A DNA stretch of 64,000 nucleotides, taken from positions 1 through 64,000 of the forward strand of contig REEI01000059.1 of the NCBI GenBank assembly GCA_007695145.1. Reading direction: 5' to 3'. Under the pieces are notes generated by a model. That model did no database searches. It was not told the DNA's origin and saw only the letters and a list, made by a program, of their open reading frames with translations. Source of the stretch: Saprospirales bacterium. Lineage in GTDB: Bacteria > Bacteroidota > Bacteroidia > Chitinophagales > Saprospiraceae. Positions within the stretch are counted from its first letter, which is position 1, and each line of letters starts with the position of its first letter. Of this stretch, positions 17,267 to 28,053 are shown in pieces. A program made the position numbers and the translations under genes.

Positions 17267-18541
17267 TTAATTGATTATTATTGTCGCCTGCAAAACCAAT
17301 TGCAAGCGCTCTTCAGTAGGTAGGCTGTGTTCATAATCCTTTCTAATTAATGTAAATCCACCTTGAAATTGGATTTCCGGTTCTTCAAATTTGTAATAGC
17401 CTATCAAACTGAATTCCCTGATAGTTGGTACTAGGACATCATTGCTAAGAGTTCCATTTCTCAAGTCGGCAGTTGCTCTGCTAACAGCAAATTCGATCCC
17501 TCCGGCCCAATATTCATCGATCGCATAGTTTACCTGCCCCATTGCACCTTTTCCCTCTCTGATATACTTAACTGCAGAGGAGCCTGGATTTGGGTCAAAA
17601 CTTAACAAATCATTGGAATATCTGGAAATAAAGTCAAACATAAGGGTAAAACCAGAGTATTTGGCCATAACATCAAGGGCGAAAGCATTCAGTTGACGAT
17701 CAATGCCGTCTTCAAATAACAAATCTCCGGTTTGACCACCTTCGCGCTTTAGATTGGGATTATAGTGATAACCGACACCCAGGCGCAGGCGCCAATCGCG
17801 TAGCCTCATCCAATCGGCCTCTGTTCGATAATCATCCGCTGAAAAGTTGGTAAGGGGAAAAATGTCAGCCCGCATAGTGAGCGCAGGCTGGAGGGAGGCA
17901 AATCGAATGTTTCTCCCATTTCCGGAAGTCAATGCTCCAGATAAAACAATTGGAAGATCAATGGAATTTAGGTCAATACTTCCAAATAGACCGAGATCAA
18001 AATCATGACCGTAATGAGAATTGACGATTGACCGGTCAAACATAAATACATTGGCAAAAGGAGTAGGTCTTTGTCTCGAAAAAGGAAGCTTGGTCTGTCC
18101 AATGGTAATCTCAGCCGATTCGCTAATCTTGTAGCTTGCCATCAAATCAAAGAGCATTCTGGGAAAAAATAGTTGGTCATCATAAGAATCCAATCCCAAA
18201 TCGCGGTCACCCGGGCTGAGACCTAATTGGAGAAAAAAGGTCCATCTTTCTGAGGGTTGGTAAAAAAAACGGGGCCGAATCCGTCTAAAAAAAAGGCGGG
18301 TTCCCTCCTTATCCAACCCATTGTCGAACAGGTAATCTCTCTGAAGATTGGGTTGAACGATCAATTCAGCCCTAAACTTTGGAATACTGTCCAGTCCTGA
18401 AGCCATGCATGACAAAGGGCTAAGATTGAGAATAAAAACTCCAAATAGACTAAAGAAGTACGCAAATTGAATGCCTTTAACAGGTGCCAAAGTTAAATAT
18501 TCGAAATTAGGGTTCCGATTATCCCGGTATTTACCTATCAT
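17267..18541 (-). CDS. Porin-like outer-membrane barrel protein
   Basis: The 424-residue product starts with an N-terminal segment and a hydrophobic export helix (AYFFSLFGVFILNLSPLSC), followed by beta-barrel sequence resembling phosphate-selective porins O/P (FRAELIVQPNLQRDYLF, RIRPRFFYQPSERWTFFLQLGLSPGD, SAEITIGQTKLPFSRQR). I chose the ATG at 18541 because an earlier start would overlap the LptF/G gene; the exact start is uncertain. The C-terminus is strand-rich. It follows the LptF/G-family gene on the same strand at 61 nt. Substrate unknown. Confidence 0.7.
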   Translation of the reverse strand: MIGKYRDNRNPNFEYLTLAPVKGIQFAYFFSLFGVFILNLSPLSCMASGLDSIPKFRAELIVQPNLQRDYLFDNGLDKEGTRLFFRRIRPRFFYQPSERWTFFLQLGLSPGDRDLGLDSYDDQLFFPRMLFDLMASYKISESAEITIGQTKLPFSRQRPTPFANVFMFDRSIVNSHYGHDFDLGLFGSIDLNSIDLPIVLSGALTSGNGRNIRFASLQPALTMRADIFPLTNFSADDYRTEADWMRLRDWRLRLGVGYHYNPNLKREGGQTGDLLFEDGIDRQLNAFALDVMAKYSGFTLMFDFISRYSNDLLSFDPNPGSSAVKYIREGKGAMGQVNYAIDEYWAGGIEFAVSRATADLRNGTLSNDVLVPTIREFSLIGYYKFEEPEIQFQGGFTLIRKDYEHSLPTEERLQLVLQATIIIN

Positions 18542-18602
18542 TTTTAAATAATTATAAGCGAAATTCTTCAGCCAGTGGGAATAATGGAGAAAAGTATTCC
18601 GT

Positions 18603-20141
18603 TTAAAGGCGTAGAACTCCAGAAAAATAGCCGGAAACATCCAGGATTTTCCGGTCTTTCATGGCTTGCAAAGTTAGGAACAATCCAACTGGGAATAAAA
18701 TTATTTCAGCCAGCCACCCCGAAAGCGAGGCATTAATGGATCCTGCATCATTCATCTCTTTAAAAACTGTGAACAAAATAACATAAGCTGTAAAGAATAG
18801 AATGGCAACAAGCAATGGGTACCCGAATCCACCTTTTTTAATAATAGAACCCATAGGGGCACCAATAAACAAAAAAATGATGCAAACTGCAGCAAAAGCA
18901 AATTTTCTGTGCTTTTCATAAATTTGTTTACGAACCTCAATCTCAGTGGATATCAAACTCTGGGAGTTGGAATTAACCTGTAGACCATGAGTTTGTAGAA
19001 AACCTGTTGCCCGCGAGTAAAGAGTACGCCACTGCCCCTGATCAAAAGTTTCTATAAAAAAACTGGCAGAATCAGGCGGAACACCATCTTGTTTCATAAC
19101 TCTCGTATCCACTCTATCCTGTCCGCGCGCAATCCGGTCTTCCGAAATGGTTCGAGAACGGTCTTCGTCAGGCTCCTCTAATCTAACTCTTTCGCCATGT
19201 TCTTCCAGTTGACTTCTATATGGAATATCTGAAGTTTTATTGGAGGTAATTACGGGAGAAGTGGGATTAAGTAGTGGCCTTTTCAAGTTCATTCTCATTT
19301 CATCCATGCCCTTTGATAACGAGTCCACTGAAGCCCTCAATTGCCCAACTGTAAGCATTCTTCGATGTGATTTAAATCGTTCTTCATCAGTTCTCTGCAA
19401 TTCAAAGCCGGACATATCAAATACCATTTGATACTCTCTAAAACTCGTCTTCAAAAAGGGTTTAAAAGATTTTCCGTCCTCCTGCATATCCTGATATTGA
19501 TTGCCGTGAAAAAGCCTCATGATAAGGTTCTGCCGGTCACCTGACATAAACATCTCACCTGAATCTGCCCTTACCAGTTTCATTATACCTGATCTGGTCT
19601 CTGAATTGTCGTAGATCATCACATCCTTTATCCCTCTCCCATCCTGCATTCGCTCTCCAATTCTGACGGTATATCCACTGAAGTCATAATTAAAAACCCC
19701 CGGTTCTAAAGCAAGCGTGGGCTGATGCTGTCGAATGTCATACAATCTGGACTGAAATTTCAGATTACTGACAGGTATCAGATTGTTTGAGCAATAAAAA
19801 GAAAAGCCGGTGAGAAATATGCTAAAAATAATGAGGGGATACATTATCCTCATCAAGGACATACCAGAGGACTTCATGCTCGCCAATTCATATTTTTCAG
19901 CAAGATTACCAAACAACATGACTGATGCCAGTAGCACCCCGATAGGGAGAGCCATCGGGATTAAAGAGACAGACATATAGGCAACCATTTCAACTATAAT
20001 GATGGTGCCGACACCCTTCCCCATTATTTCATCGATGTACAACCACAATGTCTGCATGACCAGTACAAACAACGCGATCAGGAATGCAGCGAAAAATGGT
20101 GGCATGAATTGCCTGATGATATACCAGTCAAGCTTTTTCAA
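18603..20141 (-). CDS. LptF/LptG-family permease
   Basis: This inner-membrane protein belongs to the YjgP/YjgQ family, which with LptB extracts lipopolysaccharide and passes it to the Lpt bridge. The N-terminus (LDWYIIRQFMPPFFAAFLIALFVLVMQTLW) is the family signature. Three helices lie in the first 120 residues, then a large periplasmic domain (about 120-390), then three helices at the C-terminus including the FIGAPMGSIIKKGGFGYPLL motif. At 512 residues it is longer than the enterobacterial proteins because of a polar, Arg/Glu-rich insertion around residues 250-350, as is common in Bacteroidota. Whether it is F or G cannot be told. Confidence 0.9.
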   Translation of the reverse strand: MKKLDWYIIRQFMPPFFAAFLIALFVLVMQTLWLYIDEIMGKGVGTIIIVEMVAYMSVSLIPMALPIGVLLASVMLFGNLAEKYELASMKSSGMSLMRIMYPLIIFSIFLTGFSFYCSNNLIPVSNLKFQSRLYDIRQHQPTLALEPGVFNYDFSGYTVRIGERMQDGRGIKDVMIYDNSETRSGIMKLVRADSGEMFMSGDRQNLIMRLFHGNQYQDMQEDGKSFKPFLKTSFREYQMVFDMSGFELQRTDEERFKSHRRMLTVGQLRASVDSLSKGMDEMRMNLKRPLLNPTSPVITSNKTSDIPYRSQLEEHGERVRLEEPDEDRSRTISEDRIARGQDRVDTRVMKQDGVPPDSASFFIETFDQGQWRTLYSRATGFLQTHGLQVNSNSQSLISTEIEVRKQIYEKHRKFAFAAVCIIFLFIGAPMGSIIKKGGFGYPLLVAILFFTAYVILFTVFKEMNDAGSINASLSGWLAEIILFPVGLFLTLQAMKDRKILDVSGYFSGVLRL

Positions 20142-20206
20142 ATTACTTTTGTTTGGAAATTGAAGTCATCACAAAATGGCACGGCTTTTCACTTCAAAAG
20201 CTGCTT

Positions 20207-21673
20207 CTACTCTCCTTGTGTTTGATCGAGAGGGTCTTCTTCCAACATCTCCATTCCATCCTGTCCGTTCCTCTTCATCAACATAGGCACCACATCAAAG
20301 AGCTGCTCAGCTGATAGTCTTTTGGAAAGAATTTCCTTATCCGCATCCAATACAAAGAGCAATGGTGTTGAGCGAACATTGTACAATACACTAAATCTGG
20401 AGCGATGAAAGGGATCTACTAAATTGAGGAACAGATCGGTTCCATCCGTATCGTCTATGTATTTCCAGCAAGTCTCCACCTCATCGGTAAATTTGGTACA
20501 GATGGTTACCAATCCTATATTTTCATCCTCGAATTCTCTCATGAATCTCACAATTTGCGGTGTATATCTTCTGCAGTGTCCACAATCCGGCCTCCAGAAA
20601 TACAAGATGGTATAGTCGTATTCTAACTCGTGCAGTCGCACCCTTTGACCATCACGATCCTGTAAAACGATATCAGGAGCAGTTTTTCCAATAAGGGTCG
20701 GCCTCATTCGATCTGCATTTTCAACAATGCTTTTAAGCTGTTCTTCTGAAGCCCAGGTAGCTTTTCCAGTCTTGTAGTAAGTGTCGATTAGATGAACATA
20801 TACAGCATCCATACCGATTATGTTGCTGCGGGCATACTTGTTGACGAAATGAGGAAGAAAAAACCTAAAAATCTGTTCATTCTCCATCATCCGGTCCAAA
20901 ATCTTTGTGAGTTCTATGGAAATACTATCGGGATGACGCGGAATCAAATTGTCCACATAGTGATTTACCCTTGAAGCAAGTACAGGCGATCTCATCAATC
21001 TGGAATCTGTTACGTCCAAATGGTCAAAGAAGTGGTTTCGAACATATTGAAAACGCTGTCTTCTAATTTCAGAATCAGAACCCTCAAATTCAGGTGGTTG
21101 TGGATCTCTGTTAGCTTTCAGAAAAACGCCCAAAAACTGCCCTTCAAACTCCACCGTTAATTTGTTCTGGAATTCTATTACCTCCTCATCTATGTTTAAA
21201 AGCTTTTTTCTCAAGGCTTCTTTTTCTTCCTCATCCATATCCTCCTCATCGCCCTCTCTCAACCCATCTGCTTTTTTTCTCTGATTTTCTAAAAAATTAA
21301 GGTAGTTGAAAAAAGCGGTATTCTGTGGCGCATTCTCAAATAGAATACTTCCTGAAATGCTCTCAGCATCGGCTTCAAGGGATAAGTCTTGCTCATTATC
21401 ATCCACAATGAGTTGAAAAAAGCGCATATCTGGCTTCATCACTACCAGATACATTCCTGGATCTAAAGGTTCCTCCCTGCTTATAAAAAATTGATTTGAT
21501 TCATGGTCTCTGAAAAGCGTATCTTTGATTAACTGCCGCTCACCGTGATAATAAGCAAGCAATAAGGTGTCATTTTCGTAATTGTGGAGTTGTACTTTTA
21601 ATGAAAACCCCTCATGAGCTAGCAGGCTAAAAGGAAGTAATGCTATCAGAAATGATATAATGTACTTAACCAT
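20207..21673 (-). CDS. Thioredoxin-domain periplasmic protein (DUF4369/DUF5106-like)
   Basis: The 488-residue product has a signal peptide (residues 1-19, ending LLAHEG). An N-terminal beta-rich domain like DUF4369 follows (LHNYENDTLLLAYYHG), then a helical middle like DUF5106, then a C-terminal thioredoxin/TlpA domain with the active-site motif CGHC (YFWRPDCGHCRRYTPQIV). It should act as a periplasmic thiol-disulfide oxidoreductase. The middle contains an acidic EGDEEDMDEEEKEAL stretch. It lies 65 nt upstream of the LptF/G gene on the same strand. Redox partner unknown. Confidence 0.85.
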   Translation of the reverse strand: MVKYIISFLIALLPFSLLAHEGFSLKVQLHNYENDTLLLAYYHGERQLIKDTLFRDHESNQFFISREEPLDPGMYLVVMKPDMRFFQLIVDDNEQDLSLEADAESISGSILFENAPQNTAFFNYLNFLENQRKKADGLREGDEEDMDEEEKEALRKKLLNIDEEVIEFQNKLTVEFEGQFLGVFLKANRDPQPPEFEGSDSEIRRQRFQYVRNHFFDHLDVTDSRLMRSPVLASRVNHYVDNLIPRHPDSISIELTKILDRMMENEQIFRFFLPHFVNKYARSNIIGMDAVYVHLIDTYYKTGKATWASEEQLKSIVENADRMRPTLIGKTAPDIVLQDRDGQRVRLHELEYDYTILYFWRPDCGHCRRYTPQIVRFMREFEDENIGLVTICTKFTDEVETCWKYIDDTDGTDLFLNLVDPFHRSRFSVLYNVRSTPLLFVLDADKEILSKRLSAEQLFDVVPMLMKRNGQDGMEMLEEDPLDQTQGE

Positions 21674-21992
21674 ATTGTGTAAAAGTTTTTTTTCTATAAG
21701 TAATGTACTTCAGGGCAGAGTATCACTTTGGAAAACAATTCAAAATACCCAACCAAAAACAATGTTTCAATCAAAAGAAACTCAAAAGTAGTAAACGATC
21801 CTAATTTAAGGATGTTTTCTTACTCGATTCGCTTTAGGATGTGAAATTTATTCCTTCGTTTAAAATACCCCCCTTCTTAATACCTAAAAAAATGTTGGGT
21901 TACCCTAAGAAATCAGCGGGAATCAAATTTCATTCTTAGCTTGTCACCGAGTTCACAGGGGTATTTCTTCAATCAGATAACATTTTTTTTCT

Positions 21993-22000
21993 TATCTTCG
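21993..22000 (+). promoter_or_regulatory. Candidate -7 box of icmF
   Basis: TATCTTCG is close to the Bacteroidota TAnnTTTG box and lies 21 nt before the chosen ATG at 22022. Its position would put transcription start about 15 nt before the ATG. This supports the ATG at 22022 over any earlier start. Confidence 0.4.
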
Positions 22001-22021
22001 ACCATCGAAAAACGACCAAAT

Positions 22022-25000
22022 ATGACAGTAAAAAATAACGGCTTGTACAAACCTCAAAATCATGTTCGTATCGTTACTGCGGCATCACTGTTTGATGGGC
22101 ACGACGCTGCAATAAATATAATGCGGAGAATTATGCAGTCCTCTGGGGCTGAAATCATTCACCTGGGACACAACCGTTCCGTCAGGGAGATAGTAAATAC
22201 AGCCATACAAGAAGATGCCAATGGCATTGCCATCACCTCTTACCAGGGAGGCCATAACGAATATTTTAAATACATGTATGACCTATTGAGGGAGGCCGGT
22301 TGTGGTCATATTAAAATATTTGGTGGAGGTGGAGGCACCATTCTACCTTCAGAGATTGAGGACTTACACGCCTATGGAATAACTAGAATATACAGCCCGG
22401 ACGATGGTCGAAAGTTGGGGCTTCAGGGCATGATTAGCGACCTGGTCAAGCAGTGTGATTATCCCCTTGGAAATCATTTAAATGGTGAACTTGATTTACT
22501 CAATAAGGGCGACTTTAAATCCATTGCCAGGACCATATCAGCCATCGAGAACTTTCCAGAAAAGCATCCTGATCTAATAGATAAGGTAAACTCCAAAGCA
22601 AAGAATTCAACAACACCGGTCATAGGAATAACCGGTACAGGTGGGGCTGGAAAATCCAGCCTTGTGGATGAAATAATCAGGAGGTTCCTTATTGAGTATC
22701 CCCAAAAGTCTATTGGAATTATCTCAGTAGACCCCTCCAAAAGAAAGTCAGGAGGGGCGCTTTTGGGAGACCGCATCAGGATGAACAGCATCAATCACAG
22801 TGACAGGGTGTATATGAGATCCCTTGCGACCCGACAATCCAATTTGGCGCTATCAAAATATGTAAGAGGTGCTGTAAACACCTTAAAATCATCTGGCTTT
22901 GATTTGATAATTCTTGAAACTTCGGGCATTGGTCAATCCGATACTGAGATCGTTGACCACTCTGATCTTTCAATGTACGTAATGACTCCGGAATACGGAG
23001 CAGCGACTCAATTGGAAAAAATCGACATGTTGGATTTTGCAGATATAATTGCCATTAACAAGTTCGACAAAAGAGGGGCTCAAGATGCCATCCGGGATGT
23101 CAAAAAGCAATATCAACGCAATCACATGCTTTTCACCCAAGATGCGGAGGAAATGCCTGTATATGGAACCATCGCCTCACAATTTAACGATCCGGGCACA
23201 AACAAACTCTTCATTGAATTGATGAAAAAACTGGTAGAAAAAACCGGGGCCGACTTTGACCTTAATTTCTCCTTACAGGAGGGGTTTTCAGAAAAGATAT
23301 TCATCATTCCACCTGCAAGAGTTCGCTACCTCTCAGAAATATCAGAAAACAACAGAAAGTATGATCAATGGGTAGAGAAACAATCCAACATCGCGAGCAG
23401 AATTTACGCTGTGCAAAAAACCAGAGAAGAGTTTGTGAACAGTGGTAGAAAAGATGATAGTGGTGATTTTATTGCTCAGCTTAATCAACTACTGGAACAA
23501 CTAAAGCTTGATTTGGATGGTGATTGCTGGAGAACCATTGAGGGCTGGGCAGAAAAAGTCCAACATTATAAGTCTGATGAATTTGTTTATCGGGTTAGAA
23601 ACCGTGAAATCAGAGTGCCAACCTATACCAGGTCACTTTCCCACTCAAAAATACCGAGAGTCATTCTACCAAAATACAAAGATTGGGGTGAATTGCTCAA
23701 GTGGTCACTTCAAGAAAATGTGCCTGGAGAATTTCCATATACCGCAGGTGTTTTTCCCTTTAAACGCCAGGGTGAAGACCCCACAAGAATGTTTGCAGGA
23801 GAAGGAGGTCCAGAGCGCACCAATAAACGATTCCATTATCTTTCCCTGGATATGCCTGCCAATCGATTGTCAACTGCTTTCGATTCGGTAACTCTTTACG
23901 GTGAAGACCCCGACTACAGACCTGATATTTATGGAAAAATCGGTAACAGTGGTGTGAGTATTTGCAGTTTAAATGATGCCAAAAAGCTTTACTCAGGTTT
24001 TGATCTATGTGATCCTAAGACTTCAGTTTCTATGACTATCAATGGACCTGCTGCTACCATTTGTGCATTTTTCATGAATGCAGCCATTGATCAGGTTTGT
24101 GAAAAATACATTCGGGAGAATAACTTATTAGACAAAGTAGAGGCCAAACTCAAGGAAAAGTACGACAACAGGGGCTTGCCCAGACCTCAATATGCAGGTG
24201 AAACACCAGTGGGAAATGATAGGCTGGGATTACTTTTACTCGGAATTACCGGCGATGAGGTGCTGTCTCAGGAGATTTACCAGCCGCTCAAAGAAAAGGC
24301 GCTACAATCTGTTCGAGGCACGGTACAAGCTGATATTTTAAAAGAAGATCAGGCTCAAAATACCTGTATTTTCTCCACAGAGTTTTCCCTAAAATTGATG
24401 GGCGATGTGCAGCAGTATTTCATCGATCACCAAGTGAGAAACTTTTATTCCGTTTCCATTTCTGGTTATCACATTGCGGAGGCCGGAGCCAATCCCATCA
24501 CCCAATTGGCATTTACACTTTCCAATGGCTTCACTTTTGTAGAGTACTATTTGAGCAGAGGAATGCATATTGATGATTTTGCGCCCAACCTGTCCTTTTT
24601 CTTCAGCAATGGAATTGACCCGGAATACGCCGTCATCGGTCGCGTGGCCAGAAGGTTGTGGGCAAAGGCACTCAAGTATAAATACGGTGCTAACGAGCGA
24701 TCTCAAAAATTGAAGTATCACATTCAAACTTCAGGTCGCTCTTTACATGCTCAGGAAATCAGCTTTAACGACATCAGAACCACTCTTCAGGCACTTTATG
24801 CAGTTTATGACAACTGCAATAGCCTCCATACTAACGCCTACGATGAGGCCATAACCACGCCTACCGAGGAGAGCGTAAGAAGGGCTGTAGCCATTCAAAT
24901 GATCATCAACCACGAGTTGGGACTGGCAAAAAATGAAAATCCTCTGCAGGGCTCTTTCATCATAGAAGAATTGACAGATTTAGTCGAAGAAGCTGTGCTG

Positions 25001-25414
25001 GCAGAATTTGACCGAATTACAGAAAGAGGCGGTGTACTGGGGGCAATGGAAACCATGTATCAACGTGGTAAAATTCAAGAAGAAAGTCTTTATTATGAAT
25101 CCTTGAAGCACAGTGGAGAATATCCAATTATCGGTGTAAATACCTTCCTAAATAAAGATGGCTCCCCCACTATTTTGCCGGGGGAAGTAATCAGAGCAAC
25201 GGAAGATGAAAAAAAGCTCCAAATATCTAATCTCGAAGAACTTAAAAAGGCCAATGAAAGAGTAGCAGAAGAGGCACTAAAAAAGCTTCAAGACAAAGCT
25301 CTGGTGAATCAGAATGTTTTCGAAGAGTTAATGGAGTGTTCAAAGGTTTGCTCCCTCGGTCAGATAACACAAGCACTTTACCAGGTCGGTGGTCAGTACC
25401 GCAGAAACATGTAA
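22022..25414 (+). CDS. icmF: Fused isobutyryl-CoA mutase (IcmF) with built-in G-protein chaperone
   Basis: This is an adenosylcobalamin enzyme that interconverts isobutyryl-CoA and n-butyryl-CoA (some act on pivalyl- or isovaleryl-CoA), joining branched-chain and short-chain acyl-CoA metabolism. The 1130 residues contain, in order, a B12-binding domain with His27 in DGHD and a GGGGG loop near 101-105, a MeaB-like GTPase with P-loop GTGGAGKS at 205-212, a linker, and the mutase TIM barrel. The active-site stretch has [10 protein letters not shown] followed by [18 protein letters not shown], as in IcmF, rather than the YTFRPWT pattern of methylmalonyl-CoA mutase. No domain is broken. It is monocistronic, with Omp28 convergent one base after its stop. 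Confidence 0.95.
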   Translation: MTVKNNGLYKPQNHVRIVTAASLFDGHDAAINIMRRIMQSSGAEIIHLGHNRSVREIVNTAIQEDANGIAITSYQGGHNEYFKYMYDLLREAGCGHIKIFGGGGGTILPSEIEDLHAYGITRIYSPDDGRKLGLQGMISDLVKQCDYPLGNHLNGELDLLNKGDFKSIARTISAIENFPEKHPDLIDKVNSKAKNSTTPVIGITGTGGAGKSSLVDEIIRRFLIEYPQKSIGIISVDPSKRKSGGALLGDRIRMNSINHSDRVYMRSLATRQSNLALSKYVRGAVNTLKSSGFDLIILETSGIGQSDTEIVDHSDLSMYVMTPEYGAATQLEKIDMLDFADIIAINKFDKRGAQDAIRDVKKQYQRNHMLFTQDAEEMPVYGTIASQFNDPGTNKLFIELMKKLVEKTGADFDLNFSLQEGFSEKIFIIPPARVRYLSEISENNRKYDQWVEKQSNIASRIYAVQKTREEFVNSGRKDDSGDFIAQLNQLLEQLKLDLDGDCWRTIEGWAEKVQHYKSDEFVYRVRNREIRVPTYTRSLSHSKIPRVILPKYKDWGELLKWSLQENVPGEFPYTAGVFPFKRQGEDPTRMFAGEGGPERTNKRFHYLSLDMPANRLSTAFDSVTLYGEDPDYRPDIYGKIGNSGVSICSLNDAKKLYSGFDLCDPKTSVSMTINGPAATICAFFMNAAIDQVCEKYIRENNLLDKVEAKLKEKYDNRGLPRPQYAGETPVGNDRLGLLLLGITGDEVLSQEIYQPLKEKALQSVRGTVQADILKEDQAQNTCIFSTEFSLKLMGDVQQYFIDHQVRNFYSVSISGYHIAEAGANPITQLAFTLSNGFTFVEYYLSRGMHIDDFAPNLSFFFSNGIDPEYAVIGRVARRLWAKALKYKYGANERSQKLKYHIQTSGRSLHAQEISFNDIRTTLQALYAVYDNCNSLHTNAYDEAITTPTEESVRRAVAIQMIINHELGLAKNENPLQGSFIIEELTDLVEEAVLAEFDRITERGGVLGAMETMYQRGKIQEESLYYESLKHSGEYPIIGVNTFLNKDGSPTILPGEVIRATEDEKKLQISNLEELKKANERVAEEALKKLQDKALVNQNVFEELMECSKVCSLGQITQALYQVGGQYRRNM

Positions 25415-25415
25415 A

Positions 25416-26249
25416 TTATTCAACCACAGAAATCTCTATGGCTTGAATTACTTCCATATCACCACTTACAGAACCGTGGTTGGTGACAAAACCTATTACA
25501 CTCATGTTATCAACAACCCACCATCCATCCTCTTGCGGAATAGTAAATTGATAATTTAAGGTGACCCCTTCACCGGGCAAGAGTTGATTTGTCATAGGGT
25601 CTCCATTAATAGAGGAAAGTACCTTGCGCAACACAAAGTTATGCTCGTATTCCTCGATAACTCCTGTCTGGCTCAACTGCGGGTCAATGATGCCACTTTC
25701 TGTGAGATAAACGGTAAATGAAAAGTCCCCATCTATTGACTCCCTCGACTCAATTGTAAACCGGACATTTAATTCCCGATTTTCATTATTGAATGTTCTA
25801 TCGGCACCAATAGTAATCAGAGCAGGGCTTTCTAACTGAGAGGCTACCAATCCTGCCCACGCCCCAATATTGGCAATAGGACGAAATTGTTCGCCAGCAA
25901 AATTAAGGCGGTTAAAGGTTGCAGCAGGCTTGCCGAGATAAGGCCCTAACATTTGGTCTATCTGATCTGCCTCTATCATTCTGAAATCGTACTTGCTATT
26001 ACTTCTCGGAGTCGCAAGAAAGGAAGAGTGGATACCTACAATAGCAATATTGTTACCAAATCGCTGTTTTAAACTTCTCAATTCAGATCCTCCTGCAGGA
26101 CAGTTAGGACAACTCGCCCCGGTGAATTCCTCAACAAGAACGACCCGGTCACTATCAGGGGGAATATAGTCGGGGATTAAAACCTCCTGTTCCTCACAGG
26201 AAACAAATAAAAGAACCATCAAGGGCACAAATAAGAGTAATCTTCTCAT
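25416..26249 (-). CDS. Omp28-related lipoprotein with thioredoxin-like CxxC
   Basis: The 277-residue product has a lipoprotein signal (LLFVSCEEQ, Cys18), so it is anchored in a membrane facing the periplasm or the surface. An Omp28-like N-terminal domain contains LVEEFTGASCPNCPAGG, a thioredoxin-like CPNC motif, and is followed by a beta-rich C-terminal half. Omp28 of Porphyromonas is a surface protein of unclear function. The gene lies two bases after the DUF6029 gene on the same strand, so they form an operon. Confidence 0.87.
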   Translation of the reverse strand: MRRLLLFVPLMVLLFVSCEEQEVLIPDYIPPDSDRVVLVEEFTGASCPNCPAGGSELRSLKQRFGNNIAIVGIHSSFLATPRSNSKYDFRMIEADQIDQMLGPYLGKPAATFNRLNFAGEQFRPIANIGAWAGLVASQLESPALITIGADRTFNNENRELNVRFTIESRESIDGDFSFTVYLTESGIIDPQLSQTGVIEEYEHNFVLRKVLSSINGDPMTNQLLPGEGVTLNYQFTIPQEDGWWVVDNMSVIGFVTNHGSVSGDMEVIQAIEISVVE

Positions 26250-26251
26250 TT

Positions 26252-27901
26252 CTAAAAATTAGAGTTAACGGTAAATCTCATTCCACTAAAGGCTGGCTCC
26301 AATCTACAAATACCTCCTGTACAAACGACGCCTTCTACCTGCTTCACATAACTGAGTGAAAACCTGGAAGTTCCCGCATTATATGCAACTGAAACAGTGG
26401 GGTAAAGCAGGTTATCTGTCATGGTAGGATCTACATTGTACATAGCTGAAGCAGAAATAATCCACCTTGGCGCAGTACTGTATTCTGCGCCAAAAAATAT
26501 CCAGGATCCAAAATCTTCATCGGTTTGCATGTATTGAGCCTCTAATTTCAAGGCATTCCTTCTGGTGAACCGGTAAAGGAATTCAGCATAAGGGGTAATG
26601 GTTTCAACCATCGGAACCAAAGGCTTTCCTTCAAATAAATCTTGATCGTACTCCTGTCGCTGGATACCAAAGGTTGCAGTCCATGTTCTCTGATATCTAT
26701 ATTTAGCTTCAAGTAAAAACTCCCGGTATAACAAATCTCCGCCCAAATTGGTAATATTGCTAAAGTTTCCAAGAAAACTCCATGTGCGGTTTGGTGAATA
26801 GCGCACATCTACCTGAAAAGCATACTCTCCCAATTCTTGTGTTGCAGGAACGTAGCGGGAAGTGAGCCTATAGGTATTCTGTCTGCTCATTGGAGGCAGA
26901 AAGTTAATTTGACCAAAGTTTAATTCGAGCTGAGGATCCGTTCTAAATGAAAAATTCTCTGTTCTTTTTCCCTCAAGGGTTATACCCCAACCTCCCTGAG
27001 AAAATGAAAGTGATGAGTAGAAAACTGTACCTGATGCTTTCTTTAAACTCCCCTGGATATTTCCACCCAATCCATCTGACCTAAGCTTAAAAGGATCAAA
27101 AATTATTTCAGGACTCTTGTAGGCGCCCTCTATGTACCAACTAATTGGGCCAAACGTCAAAGTATTGTATAGGGATATTGCATACGTATTAAAAACAGGA
27201 TCCAATCCTTCCCTATCCAGTGGTGTGTAAAATCTAATGGTATTAATCAGTCTGTCCATACTTCCATCATCAAGCGTCCTTGCTACAACCCCAAATCCAG
27301 GAGCTAGTGAGATCGGATTGTCATCACTCCCTGTGCTAATAAATCCGTCCAAAGCCAATCCTCTGATTACAGATTCATAGTTGGAAAACTGCCTTTTTTG
27401 CTTCCCGGCAAACGCACGAACTCTCCAGTTTTCATCTAGGTCGTAGGCCAATCGAACTCCTATAAGGGCATTGTCGATTAAGAGTGGCCGCTCTTCATAT
27501 GCTCGAAAAATAATACCGGTACCAATTTGATCGTAAATGTATCCTCCTGTTATCGTCAACTGATCAATCCTCCTTTGGATAAACCATCTCCCAATCCCGA
27601 GGTCATTGTACGAACTGGTTGGATTGAGTAGCTGAGAATTATTGAACATGTCAAAGCGAATGCCAAAATCAAATCCCCAATTGGAATAATTAAGGGTTAG
27701 CCAGGTATCTGCACCAAAGAGCTGATTGTCGTACTGGGGAATATTGGCAGCACCGATGGCGGAATCTCGCATATAAAAATTAGCATTGGCTTCCAAATTT
27801 CCAAATAACCGCCCACCGTCACTTTGGGCACTAAGAGAAATAAAGCAGGAACAGGAAATCCAAAGGATACCTGCAGTAATCAGGGAGTAAATTTCTTTCA
27901 T
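26252..27901 (-). CDS. DUF6029-type outer-membrane beta-barrel protein
   Basis: The 549-residue product has a signal peptide (to about residue 26, SLSAQSDGG) and is strand-rich throughout, with repeated alternating patterns (YRLTSRYVPATQELGEYAFQ, KLEAQYMQTDEDFGSWIFF) and a C-terminal Phe, as expected of an outer-membrane barrel. The N-terminal LFGNLEANANFYMRDS segment resembles DUF6029 proteins. It is the first gene of a pair with the Omp28-like lipoprotein, and the pair suggests a shared outer-membrane complex. Function unknown. Confidence 0.75.
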   Translation of the reverse strand: MKEIYSLITAGILWISCSCFISLSAQSDGGRLFGNLEANANFYMRDSAIGAANIPQYDNQLFGADTWLTLNYSNWGFDFGIRFDMFNNSQLLNPTSSYNDLGIGRWFIQRRIDQLTITGGYIYDQIGTGIIFRAYEERPLLIDNALIGVRLAYDLDENWRVRAFAGKQKRQFSNYESVIRGLALDGFISTGSDDNPISLAPGFGVVARTLDDGSMDRLINTIRFYTPLDREGLDPVFNTYAISLYNTLTFGPISWYIEGAYKSPEIIFDPFKLRSDGLGGNIQGSLKKASGTVFYSSLSFSQGGWGITLEGKRTENFSFRTDPQLELNFGQINFLPPMSRQNTYRLTSRYVPATQELGEYAFQVDVRYSPNRTWSFLGNFSNITNLGGDLLYREFLLEAKYRYQRTWTATFGIQRQEYDQDLFEGKPLVPMVETITPYAEFLYRFTRRNALKLEAQYMQTDEDFGSWIFFGAEYSTAPRWIISASAMYNVDPTMTDNLLYPTVSVAYNAGTSRFSLSYVKQVEGVVCTGGICRLEPAFSGMRFTVNSNF

Positions 27902-28053
27902 TCCACTTAATTAACCTTGTTATAATCTAAAGTGAAGGTATATAATCTTAGGATTTAAGACATAAGCACCCTTAATTTTTTTAAAAAAATTTTTATTATT
28001 GTACAATCAGACATAGCTTTACAGCAGTTTAATCGATTAATAAAATATATAAA

